Source: Pseudomonadota bacterium
GTDB taxonomy: Bacteria > Pseudomonadota > Alphaproteobacteria > Caulobacterales > Caulobacteraceae
Reading direction: 5' to 3'
Length of the DNA: 64,000 nucleotides
Assembly (NCBI GenBank): GCA_020161365.1
Contig: JAIUNU010000014.1
Location: 62,001-126,000 of the forward strand
Of this stretch, positions 17,171 to 24,012 are shown in pieces (within the stretch, counting starts at the first letter, position 1; each line of letters begins with the position of its first letter). The notes below the pieces were generated by a model, which saw only the letters and a program-made list of their open reading frames with translations, ran no database searches and had not been told where the DNA came from. Position numbers and translations under genes: made by a program.

Positions 17171-17405
17171 GCGTCTCTCGCTCTTTGAAGAACAAGGAGA
17201 AGTCCTCGGTCGCAAGGCCGGGGACTTTTTCTTTGACGTAGGGCGGTTGGTATTCCTCCCGCTCTTCGCGTTCTTTCTCCGCGAGGATTTCGGCGAAGCG
17301 CGTGAAGCGCTCCTGAAGCTTCCTGGTGAGCCAGGCTTGCTCGTGCCGGCGACGCCGGGCCGAGCGTGAGGCGCCTTTGCGGTGAGGTTTGCGAGGGGAG
17401 GGCAT
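17160..17405 (-). CDS. Hypothetical basic/charged protein, 81 aa
   Basis: Small ORF convergent with kdgK, overlapping it by 11 nt. From ATG 17405 it reads as a strongly basic N-terminus (MPSPRKPHRKGASRSARRRR), a charged helix (LTRKLQERFTRFAEILAEKEREEREEY) and a tail with PPYVKEK and EDFSLFFKE. The helix and aromatic-rich tail look protein-like, but the kdgK terminator lies wholly inside it on the other strand and an 81-codon frame is not decisive. Longer frames upstream run through a palindromic repeat and are rejected. No family recognised. Confidence 0.48.
   Translation of the reverse strand: MPSPRKPHRKGASRSARRRRHEQAWLTRKLQERFTRFAEILAEKEREEREEYQPPYVKEKVPGLATEDFSLFFKERETLSG
17200..17234 (+). 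terminator. Rho-independent terminator of eda-kdgK
   Basis: AAGTCCTCGG (17200-17209), loop TCGCAAGG, CCGGGGACTT (17218-17227; one G-U pair) and a U-tract TTTTTCTTT. A textbook intrinsic terminator 30 nt after the kdgK stop. Confidence 0.88.
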
Positions 17406-17420
17406 GGGAGCTCCTGAAAT

Positions 17421-17533
17421 CCTTCCCCCAGCGGGGGAGGTGGCGCGAAGCGCCGGTGGGGGAAGTCCCGCTGAGCCTGCCTCTTCCCCCTCCGTCGTCC
17501 CTTTGGGCCGACACCTCCCCCGCTGGGGGGAGG
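17421..17533. repeat. Palindromic intergenic repeat (CCCCCAGCGGGGGAGG type)
   Basis: Outer arms CCTTCCCCCAGCGGGGGAGG (17421-17440) and CCTCCCCCGCTGGGGGGAGG (17514-17533) are inverted copies with one mismatch. Inner arms GGTGGGGGAAG and CTTCCCCCTCC, plus a GGCGC/GCGCC hairpin, complete a ~113-bp folded element. It starts just upstream of the 17405 ORF. Confidence 0.8.
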
Positions 17534-17992
17534 ATTGGAGCGCGCGGAAGCCGCCCAACGGCGTGACCGTGAGGATTGGGGAGGGATGCGGAGCGCCGGA
17601 CCTTCGTCCGGAGTTCTGTTGTGGTGTTACCGTTTCGACGAAGTCCGACGCTCCGCGCGATCGTTATCCATCAGCGTCCCGTCAGGTGGCCCTGTTCAGG
17701 CCTTACCGGGACCCGGGCGCCTCCGTTTCCGGAAGTCCCAGCGGTCGGAGAGGACGAGCCACTACAGGCTAAGACACATCCCTTTGTCTCCAACCACGCC
17801 GACGGCGGGCGGGTCTGGCCAGCAACCAGATCCCCGGACCGTCCGAGTATCCCCCTCGAACCTGTCCCCGCTCGACCGCCCTCCGAAGCCGCGAAGGTCG
17901 CTGGCCGCGCGCCCTCCCCAGTGCTTCGAGGTGGGAAGAGGATAGGGCCGGTTCTGGAGCCGGGGATGAAAAGGCGCGAACGCTCAATAAGT
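17534..17992. other. Intergenic stretch without a supportable gene
   Basis: Frames here have no ribosome binding site and no family resemblance. One inverted repeat is present: GGAGCGCCGGAC (17590-17601) against GTCCGACGCTCC (17643-17654), 11 of 12 matching, enclosing a small CCGGAC-CTTC-GTCCGG hairpin. I read this as another repeat element or a decayed one. Codon-like character is weak throughout. Confidence 0.5.
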
Positions 17993-18179
17993 CCCCTCTC
18001 TCTTCGAGAGAGGGAAGGGGCCCAAGCGAAGCTTGGGAGGGTGAGTGGTTTCACCCTTTCAGGATAGGGAGGGGAAGAGGAGGGCTCTGAATAGGCTGAG
18101 GTTTCTCGGTTGGCTCCGCAACCTCTCACCCTCCCACGCCTGACGGCGCGGGCCCCTCCCTCTCTCGAAGAGAGAGGGA
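17993..18179. repeat. Inverted pair of CCCTCTCTC-type repeat elements
   Basis: An element at 17993-18045 (starting CCCCTCTCTCTTCGAGAGAG and ending GGGAGGGTGAG) is repeated in inverted orientation at 18125-18179 (starting CTCACCCTCCC and ending TCTCGAAGAGAGAGGG). Each copy contains its own CCCTCTCTC/GAGAGAGGG hairpin, and the pair is separated by 79 nt. This looks like a dispersed mobile-palindrome family rather than a gene. Confidence 0.8.
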
Positions 18180-18195
18180 TTCTTCGCCCATCCCT

Positions 18196-18507
18196 TTACG
18201 AGCGCTCAGCCCGCAGTTTCGCGTTCAGCGCCAGGCTTTCCTCCATCCGCGCCAGCTGTTCCGGCGTCGCCGGCGACTGGTGCTTGGCCCTCCACTCGGC
18301 GGCGGGCATGCCGTGGACGGCTTCGCGGGCGGCTTCCTTGCTGATCGCGCCTTCCGAGGCCTCGTGGACCCAATCGCCCAGGCAATTGCGGCAGAAGCCG
18401 GCCAGGCCCATCAGGTCGATGTTCTGGGCGTCGGCGCGCATCTGCAGGTGCTCGACCAGGCGACGGAAGGCGGCGGCGGCGAGGCGGTCTTCGATCTCAA
18501 GGGTCAT
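18196..18507 (-). CDS. DUF1244 family protein
   Basis: 103-aa protein of the DUF1244 family. Diagnostic stretches: AAAFRRLVEHLQMRADAQNI then DLMGLAGFCRNCLGDWVHEA with the CRNC cysteine pair, and REAVHGMPAAEWRAKHQSPA. Function of the family is unknown. ATG 18507 is chosen because family sequence starts there; the frame upstream to 18600 runs through a palindromic repeat. It has a ~30-residue C-terminal extension (TPEQLARMEESLALNAKLRAERS). Divergent from the iminopeptidase gene. Confidence 0.87.
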   Translation of the reverse strand: MTLEIEDRLAAAAFRRLVEHLQMRADAQNIDLMGLAGFCRNCLGDWVHEASEGAISKEAAREAVHGMPAAEWRAKHQSPATPEQLARMEESLALNAKLRAERS

Positions 18508-18523
18508 GGGCGTTCCAAATGTC

Positions 18524-18565
18524 GTGTCATCCCGGCGCTCCGCTGCGCTACGGCCGGGATGACAC
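18524..18565. repeat. REP-like hairpin, GTGTCATCCCGGC type
   Basis: Perfect 13-bp arms GTGTCATCCCGGC (18524-18536) and GCCGGGATGACAC (18553-18565) around 16 nt. Same family as the outer arms at 11027-11134. It lies between divergent DUF1244 and the iminopeptidase gene. Confidence 0.85.
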
Positions 18566-18644
18566 GGAAGAGCGTGAGTTTCGAGCCTAGAGATTTCCAT
18601 CTTTCAGCGCGAGAGTGCGCGACCTCTTTCGGCAGGATTCGACC

Positions 18645-19730
18645 ATGGATTTCTCTAAGCTTCGCGCCACCAGCAAGGTCACCACCGAGTGGAGCTATCC
18701 GCAAGGGCAGCCGCTGCGCACCGGCTGGCTGCGGGTCGACACCGCGCCGGATCACGAGCTCTATTGGGAGGAATACGGCCGTACCGATGGCGAGCCGGTG
18801 ATGTTCCTGCACGGCGGACCGGGCGGGGCCTGCGCGCCGGTGATGTCGCGCTTCTTCGATCCGGACCGTTATCGCGTGATCCTGTTCGACCAGCGCGGTT
18901 GCGGCAAGAGTCGCCCGACCGTGGCGGCTGACGGCCCGGCGAAGGCCCTGGCCAACAACACCACTGATCACCTGGTCTCCGATATCAACGCCCTGCGCAA
19001 CGCGCTGGGGATCACCGGCAAGATGCATGTGTTCGGCGGCAGCTGGGGCAGCACCCTGGCGCTGGTCTACGCCATCCGCAATCCGGAGAAGGTCGCCTCG
19101 CTGATCCTGCGCGGCATCTTCCTGGGGCGTAAGGAGGACCTGCTCTACATGTATCAGGGCAACGCCGAGACCTATGCCGAGCAGCCGTACGCCCTGACCG
19201 CGCCGGGCGCCTACATCACCTATCCCGACGAGTGGAAGGCCTTCGTCGAGGTGATCCCGCCCGACCAGCGCGGCGACATGATGGGCGCCTACAAGGCGAT
19301 CTTCGACACGGCGCCGACCACCGACGCCGAACGCGAGGCGCAGCTGAAAGCCGCCCTGGCTTGGTCGGTCTGGGAGGGGACGATCTCGAACATGATCCCG
19401 GCCACCGAGGACGCGGGCAAGTTCGGTGAGGCCGAGTTCGCCCTGAGCTTCGCCCAGATCGAGGCGCACTTCTTCGCCCATGACCTGTTCCTGAAGGAAG
19501 GCGAGATCACCGACGGCGTGGCGGCGTTGACGGGGGCGCCGGTGCATATCGTCCATGGCCGTTTCGACCAGGTCTGCCCCCTGAGCCAGGGCTCGCGGCT
19601 GGTGCAGGCGTTGGAGGCGGCGGGGCTGCCGCCGGCGACCTACGTCATCACCGACGCCGGCCATAGCGCCATGGAGGCCCAGACGGTGATCGCCCTGACC
19701 GCGATCATGGATGGCTTGCCCAGGCTCTGA
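18645..19730 (+). CDS. pip: Proline iminopeptidase (alpha/beta hydrolase, S33)
   Basis: 361-aa cytoplasmic peptidase that would release N-terminal proline. Motifs: oxyanion-hole HGGPGGACAPVMSRFFDP, then RVILFDQRGCGKSRP, nucleophile elbow FGGSWGSTLALVYA (Ser), late Asp in HIVHGRFDQVCPL and His in DAGHSAMEA. The order and spacing are those of S33 prolyl aminopeptidases, and the WGST elbow is specific to that branch. ATG 18645 is chosen (MDFSKL); the longer frame from 18615 has no support. The family length is ~315-330 with variable N-terminal extension. Confidence 0.88.
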   Translation: MDFSKLRATSKVTTEWSYPQGQPLRTGWLRVDTAPDHELYWEEYGRTDGEPVMFLHGGPGGACAPVMSRFFDPDRYRVILFDQRGCGKSRPTVAADGPAKALANNTTDHLVSDINALRNALGITGKMHVFGGSWGSTLALVYAIRNPEKVASLILRGIFLGRKEDLLYMYQGNAETYAEQPYALTAPGAYITYPDEWKAFVEVIPPDQRGDMMGAYKAIFDTAPTTDAEREAQLKAALAWSVWEGTISNMIPATEDAGKFGEAEFALSFAQIEAHFFAHDLFLKEGEITDGVAALTGAPVHIVHGRFDQVCPLSQGSRLVQALEAAGLPPATYVITDAGHSAMEAQTVIALTAIMDGLPRL

Positions 19731-19886
19731 ACCTCAGCGAACCGCCTTACGGGTGCGAAAATCGCCGGAATCAGCGCGTGACAAGGCTGTCAAAGTGGGC
19801 GATCGATGGTTTGCGTCCGCGATCCTAGTCTGCGCGGCATGCCACAAGGCGCAAAGCCGGTACGGTGATTTGGGGGGCTTACGGAC

Positions 19887-21251
19887 GTGTCGGACCTGAT
19901 TTCGGAGACGCTGAAGACGGCGGCGGGCGTTCTTTCGCCGCATGGTCCGGCCACGGCGGCGGCCGCCCAAAGCTACACTGCCGGCGACTATTCCATTCAC
20001 TTCTTCCTGCAGCTGGCCGTGATCCTGGTCACGTGCCGGGTGGTCGGCTGGTTGGGCAAGAAGTTCTTGGCCCAGCCGCAGGTCGTGGGCGAGATGATCG
20101 CCGGCGTGGTCCTGGGTCCGTCGCTGCTGGGCCTGCTGTTCCCCGATTTCCAACTGGCCCTGTTCCCGAAGGAGACGCGCAACGTCCTCTATGTCGGGGC
20201 CCAGCTGGGCGTGGGGCTCTACATGTTCATGGTCGGCACGACCTTTCAGGCCGACCACTTCAAGGCCAAGGCCAGGAGCGCGATGAGCGTGTCGTTCGCC
20301 GGCATCGCTGCGCCGTTCGCCATCGCGGCGATCATCACGCCGTTCCTGCTGAAGGTCCCTGGGCTGTTCTCGCCCGCCATCACGCCGGGCGCGGCGACCC
20401 TGTTCATGGGCGCCTGCATCGCCCTGACCGCCTTTCCGATGCTGGCGCGGATCATCAATGAGCGCGGCCTGCAGAAGACCTCGCTGGGCACGCTGTCCCT
20501 GACGGCCGGGGCGTTCGACGACGCGGTGTCGTGGTGCGTGCTGGCGGTGGTGCTGGCCACGTTCGGCGGCGGCCCGGGCGTCGCGGGCCTGGCCATTGGC
20601 GGCGGCCTGCTGTGGGTGCTGCTGGTCCTGACCTTGGGTCCGAAAATCCTGGCGCCGCTGGGCCGCATGGTCGAGCGCGAGGGCGAGATGAGCACCCACG
20701 CGCTGGCCCTGGTCATCCTGGCCTTCTGCCTGTCGGCATTCCTGATGGACGCGGTCGGTATTCACGCCATCTTCGGCGGTTTCATCATGGGCGTGGTGAT
20801 GCCGCGCGGCCGCTTGACCGAAGAGCTGAAGAGGAAGGTCGAGCCGCTGGCCGTGGTGCTGCTGCTGCCGATGTTCTTCACCTATTCCGGCCTGAACACC
20901 CGGATGGACATGGTCAATTCGCCGGAGCTGCTGCTGATCGCGCTCGGCATCCTGGCCGCCTCGATCCTGGCCAAGTGGGGCGCCTGCTACCTTGCCGCCC
21001 GCGCCACCGGCGAGGACCACGCCACGGCCATGGGCATCGGGGCCCTGATGAACTCGCGCGGCCTGATGGAGCTGATCATCATCAATATTGGCCTGCAGAA
21101 GGGCATCATCGGCCCGACGCTGTTCTCGATGCTGGTGCTGATGGCGATCGTCACTACGGTGATGGCCAGCCCGCTGTTCGAGATCGTCTATGGCCGAAAG
21201 GCCCGCGCGCGGGGCGAATTGGACGCCGTGCCGGACGCCGCGAAGGCCTAG
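19887..21251 (+). CDS. Cation:proton antiporter, CPA2 family
   Basis: 454-aa inner-membrane exchanger with about 12-13 hydrophobic helices, of the KefB/NapA-like monovalent cation:H+ antiporter group. Visible: WLGKKFLAQPQVVGEMIAGV then LGPSLLG, LYMFMVGTTFQ, the unwound-helix region ACIALTAFPMLARIINERGL, and the paired acidic motif TAGAFDDAVSWCVLAV that carries the ion-binding aspartates. It lacks a C-terminal TrkA/RCK domain, so it is not a full Kef channel. GTG start at 19887. Tail-to-tail with arsC: a shared CTAG gives both genes a TAG stop with 4-nt overlap. K+ versus Na+ selectivity cannot be read off. Confidence 0.88.
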   Translation: MSDLISETLKTAAGVLSPHGPATAAAAQSYTAGDYSIHFFLQLAVILVTCRVVGWLGKKFLAQPQVVGEMIAGVVLGPSLLGLLFPDFQLALFPKETRNVLYVGAQLGVGLYMFMVGTTFQADHFKAKARSAMSVSFAGIAAPFAIAAIITPFLLKVPGLFSPAITPGAATLFMGACIALTAFPMLARIINERGLQKTSLGTLSLTAGAFDDAVSWCVLAVVLATFGGGPGVAGLAIGGGLLWVLLVLTLGPKILAPLGRMVEREGEMSTHALALVILAFCLSAFLMDAVGIHAIFGGFIMGVVMPRGRLTEELKRKVEPLAVVLLLPMFFTYSGLNTRMDMVNSPELLLIALGILAASILAKWGACYLAARATGEDHATAMGIGALMNSRGLMELIIINIGLQKGIIGPTLFSMLVLMAIVTTVMASPLFEIVYGRKARARGELDAVPDAAKA

Positions 21252-21658
21252 ATCACGACCTCGCCGTCTTCCTTGCTGAACTGGTCGGGTTTGCGGTCCA
21301 GCAGGTCGAGCACCAGCTCGGAGGGACGGCACAGCTTCACGCCCTTAGGCGTGACGACGATGGGGCGGTTCACCAGGATCGGGTGCTCGACCATCGCGTC
21401 CAGCAGGCGGTCGTCCGAGACGTCGTCGGCCAGCAGGCCCAGGGTCTCGGCTGGCGTGCCCTTTTCCCGCATCAGGGCGCGCAGCGACCCGCCGGACCGG
21501 GCGGCGAGGTCCTGCAGCTGCTCGCGGGTCCAGCCGGTCTTCAGGTACTCGACGACACGCGGCGCATAGCCGGCGGCCTGGACCATGGCCACGGTGTTGC
21601 GCGAGGTCCCGCAGGCCGGGTTGTGAAAGATGGTGATCGGGAAGGCGGTGTCGGTCAT
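21248..21658 (-). CDS. arsC: Arsenate reductase, glutaredoxin-coupled (ArsC)
   Basis: 136-aa ArsC of the E. coli plasmid/R773 type, reducing arsenate to arsenite with glutathione and glutaredoxin. Active-site loop FHNPACGTSRNTVAM (catalytic Cys near residue 15), then EYLKTGW, HPILVNRPIVVTPKGVKLCRP containing the family Arg residues. ATG overlaps the aqpS stop by ATGA, so translation is coupled. Last gene of arsR-aqpS-arsC. Confidence 0.94.
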   Translation of the reverse strand: MTDTAFPITIFHNPACGTSRNTVAMVQAAGYAPRVVEYLKTGWTREQLQDLAARSGGSLRALMREKGTPAETLGLLADDVSDDRLLDAMVEHPILVNRPIVVTPKGVKLCRPSELVLDLLDRKPDQFSKEDGEVVI

Positions 21659-22329
21659 CGAGAGGTGTCCGTCTTGAGAAGCCAGCCAAACAACGCCGCC
21701 GCCATCAGGGCGCCGACCAGTTGGGCGAGAATGAAGGCCGGCGCGCTGGTCGGCGCGATCCCGGCGAAGGTGTCCGACAGGCTGCGCGCCACCGTGACCG
21801 CCGGATTGGCGAACGAGGTCGAGGCGGTGAACCAGTAGGCGGCCGTGATGTAAAGCCCTACGGCCATCGCCGTGCTGTCGGGCCGAAAACGGCTGACGCC
21901 CAGGATCGTCGCCAGCAGGCCAAAGGTCGCCACCATCTCGGCGAAGGCTTGGCCGCCCCCGGAGCGCAGCTTGGTCGAGATTTGCAGGATCGGCTCGCCG
22001 AACATGGCGTGCGCGACCCAGACGCCGGCGATCCCGCCCAGGACTTGGGCCAGCGGATAGGCCAGCGCCAGGGCGATCGGCAGTTCGCGCCGAAGGGCCG
22101 CGACCAGGGTGACCGCCGGATTGAAGTGGGCGCCGGAGATCGGGCCGAAGACCCAGATCAGAACGACCAGCGCCGCTCCCGTCGCCAGGGTGTTGCCCAG
22201 CAGCGCGATGGCGACATTTCCGCCCGAAAGGCGCTCGCCCATGATCCCAGAGCCGACCACGACGGCCAGCAGCAGGGCCGACCCCAGGGCTTCGGCGACG
22301 AGGCGGCGCGGCGTATCGAACGGGCTCAC
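21655..22329 (-). CDS. aqpS: Aquaglyceroporin AqpS (arsenite channel)
   Basis: 224-aa MIP-family channel with six helices and both NPA boxes, in FGPISGAHFNPAVTLVAALR and TSFANPAVTVARSLS. In Sinorhizobium-type ars operons an AqpS replaces the ArsB pump and lets arsenite made by ArsC leave down its gradient; the same arrangement is seen here. I chose the GTG at 22329 because it overlaps the arsR stop as GTGA; an ATG six codons upstream (22347) lies inside arsR. Overlaps arsC by 4 nt. Confidence 0.92.
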   Translation of the reverse strand: MSPFDTPRRLVAEALGSALLLAVVVGSGIMGERLSGGNVAIALLGNTLATGAALVVLIWVFGPISGAHFNPAVTLVAALRRELPIALALAYPLAQVLGGIAGVWVAHAMFGEPILQISTKLRSGGGQAFAEMVATFGLLATILGVSRFRPDSTAMAVGLYITAAYWFTASTSFANPAVTVARSLSDTFAGIAPTSAPAFILAQLVGALMAAALFGWLLKTDTSR

Positions 22330-22679
22330 GCCTTGGCCGTCCCACAAGCCATGCCGCCGCTGACGATAGCGCTCAGCGGGGCGCAGATCTGTGGCGCGCC
22401 GGCGCAGCAGTCTTCCATCAGAAAGCCCAGCAGCCCGCTCATGGCGTCATAGTCGGCCTTGTAGATGATCGAGCGGCCGTCGCGGCGCGAGGCGATCAAT
22501 CCGGCGTGGGACAGGACGTTGAGATTGGCCGACAGGCTGTTGGGTAGCACGTTGAGCGTGCGCGCGATCTCGCCGGCGGCGACGCCCGCAGGGCCGGCCC
22601 GCACCAGCAGGCGGAAGATCGCCAAGCGCCCCTCGTGGCCCAGGGCCGACAGCATGTTGACAGCGGCTTTTGATTCCAT
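22326..22679 (-). CDS. arsR: Arsenite-responsive repressor ArsR
   Basis: 117-aa winged-helix ArsR/SmtB repressor. HTH region: RAGPAGVAAGEIARTLNVLP then NSLSANLNVLSHAGLI; wing: SRRDGRSIIYKAD. The likely As(III) site is C-terminal: Cys91-Cys92 in LMEDCCAGAPQIC and Cys99, resembling the vicinal CC plus C site of Acidithiobacillus ferrooxidans ArsR rather than the alpha-3 site of R773. The start codon is embedded in a palindrome (22677-22691). First gene of arsR-aqpS-arsC and divergent from arsH. Confidence 0.93.
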   Translation of the reverse strand: MESKAAVNMLSALGHEGRLAIFRLLVRAGPAGVAAGEIARTLNVLPNSLSANLNVLSHAGLIASRRDGRSIIYKADYDAMSGLLGFLMEDCCAGAPQICAPLSAIVSGGMACGTAKA

Positions 22680-22691
22680 ATTTCCAATATG
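22677..22691. promoter_or_regulatory. Candidate ArsR operator overlapping the arsR start
   Basis: CATATT-TCC-AATATG is a perfect palindrome whose left end is the arsR ATG (minus strand) and whose right end is an ATG on the plus strand. It is AT-rich in GC-rich DNA and is followed by TTATTTGATCATTCAA. It sits exactly where ArsR would block both divergent transcripts. Confidence 0.55.
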
Positions 22692-22712
22692 CTCGAATTA
22701 TTTGATCATTCA

Positions 22713-23468
22713 ATGACGATGCTGGAGGCGCCGTTGTCCGAGTTCCCCGCCCTGGATGCCAAGTTCCTGGCCAAGATCGACGGCGACCGCCTCGAGGTCG
22801 ACGCGCGCGCCGGCCATCCGCCGCGCATCCTGCTGCTATACGGGTCGCTGCGCGAGCGTTCGTTCAGCCGCCTTCTGGTGGAGGAGGCCGCCAGGATCCT
22901 GCAGGCGCTGGGCTGCGAGACGCGGATCTTCGATCCCCGCGATCTGCCCTTGCCCGACGCGACAGGCCCTGACCACCCCAAGGTGCAAGAGCTGCGCGCC
23001 CTGTCTCAGTGGTCGGAAGGGCAGGTCTGGTGCAGCCCCGAACGGCATGGCGCCATCACGGGGATCATGAAGGCGCAGATCGACTGGATTCCGCTGGAGA
23101 TAGGCAGCGTGCGGCCGACCCAGGGCAAGACCCTGGCTGTGATGCAGGTCAGCGGCGGGTCTCAATCATTCAACGCGGTCAATACCCTGCGCCTCTTGGG
23201 GCGCTGGATGCGCATGATCACCATTCCCAACCAGTCATCGGTGGCGATGGCCTTCCGCGAGTTCGACAATAACGACCGCATGCTGCCCTCCAGCTATTAC
23301 GACCGTGTGGTGGACGTGATGGAGGAGCTTGTGAAGTTCACCCTGCTGACGCGGGACCGCGCCGACTATCTGGTCGATCGCTACAGCGAGCGGAAGGCGC
23401 AAGGCCGGATTCCCGAGCATGTGGCGCTGGCCGCCGAAGCCATGAAGCACGAGACGGCGTCCGCATGA
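22713..23468 (+). CDS. arsH: ArsH NADPH-dependent FMN reductase
   Basis: 251-aa flavodoxin-fold ArsH, an NADPH:FMN oxidoreductase that oxidises trivalent methyl- and phenyl-arsenicals and helps in arsenic/oxidative stress. Phosphate-binding loop LLYGSLRERSFSRLLVEEAA, SPERHGAITGIMKAQIDWIP, VMQVSGGSQSFNAVNTLRLL and RMLPSSYYDRVVDVMEEL are typical. ATG 22713 is used; 22719 is equally possible, and the frame also opens at ATG 22689, but that start would leave only 9 bp to divergent arsR. Even so the shared control region is about 33 bp, suggesting very short or leaderless mRNAs. Stop overlaps arsN1 by ATGA. Confidence 0.92.
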   Translation: MTMLEAPLSEFPALDAKFLAKIDGDRLEVDARAGHPPRILLLYGSLRERSFSRLLVEEAARILQALGCETRIFDPRDLPLPDATGPDHPKVQELRALSQWSEGQVWCSPERHGAITGIMKAQIDWIPLEIGSVRPTQGKTLAVMQVSGGSQSFNAVNTLRLLGRWMRMITIPNQSSVAMAFREFDNNDRMLPSSYYDRVVDVMEELVKFTLLTRDRADYLVDRYSERKAQGRIPEHVALAAEAMKHETASA

Positions 23469-23974
23469 CCGCCGCACCGCTGACCGCGCGTCCGGCCGCC
23501 GTCGGTGACGCGACGGCCATGGCCGAGATCTACAACGAGGGTATCGTCGACCGCGTCGCCACCTTCGAGACCACGCCGCGCACGCCCGACGACGTGACGG
23601 GCTGGTTCGACGGCAAGCATCCGGCCGTGGTCGTGGTCGACGCGGCCGGGCAGGTGGTCGGCTATGCGGTGACCTTCGCCTACGCCGATCGCTGCTGCTA
23701 TGCGGGCGTGGCGGAGTTCTCGGTCTATGTCCGCCGTTCGCATCGCGGTCAGGGCGTCGGCGGGGTGGCCATGAACGCGTTGATCGCCGCCGCCGAGGGC
23801 GCTGGCTTCTGGAAGCTGTTGTCGCGGGTGTTCGTGGAGAACCAGGCCAGCCTGGCCCTGTTGCGCTCGGTCGGATTTCGCGAGGTGGGCGTGCATGAGA
23901 AGCACGGCAAGCTTGATGGCGTCTGGCGCGACGTGGTCGCCGTGGAGCGGATCATCGCAGCCAATCTTGCCTAG
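23465..23974 (+). CDS. arsN1: ArsN1-type GNAT acetyltransferase
   Basis: 169-aa GNAT N-acetyltransferase of the phosphinothricin acetyltransferase-like group, which in ars operons is ArsN1, acetylating the organoarsenical antibiotic arsinothricin. Motifs: RPAAVGDATAMAEIYNEGI then RVATFETTPRT, CCYAGVAEFSVYVRR, the acetyl-CoA loop RRSHRGQGVGGVAMNAL, and VFVENQASLALLRSVGF. ATG overlaps the arsH stop (ATGA), so it belongs to the arsenic locus; the context favours ArsN1 over a generic Pat/Bar enzyme. Substrate not proven. Confidence 0.83.
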   Translation: MTAAPLTARPAAVGDATAMAEIYNEGIVDRVATFETTPRTPDDVTGWFDGKHPAVVVVDAAGQVVGYAVTFAYADRCCYAGVAEFSVYVRRSHRGQGVGGVAMNALIAAAEGAGFWKLLSRVFVENQASLALLRSVGFREVGVHEKHGKLDGVWRDVVAVERIIAANLA

Positions 23975-23977
23975 AAG

Positions 23978-24003
23978 GGGCCTGGGCGTCGCCGCCCAGG
24001 CCC
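23978..24003. terminator. Stem-loop between convergent arsN1 and the aldose dehydrogenase gene
   Basis: Perfect 11-bp stem GGGCCTGGGCG/CGCCCAGGCCC with loop TCGC, flanked by AAG and CTT. Only weak U-tracts on either side; it may serve both convergent transcripts. Confidence 0.55.
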
Positions 24004-24012
24004 TTATCGCGA

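Noticed and set aside
14942..17215. Open minus-strand frame of 757 codons antisense to eda and kdgK
   Set aside because: Shadow of two well-supported genes; its start runs through operator and terminator structures.
17560..17990. Possible structural RNA (6S, SRP RNA, RNase P RNA or tmRNA)
   Set aside because: I looked for conserved landmarks of each, including the Caulobacter tmRNA tag codons, and found none.
17576..18067. 163-codon plus-strand frame in the repeat region
   Set aside because: It is made of palindromic repeat sequence and Pro/Arg-rich translation; no start signal.
19734..19886. Gap between pip and the antiporter as a regulatory RNA
   Set aside because: No strong hairpin or terminator was visible; it is most simply the antiporter promoter region.
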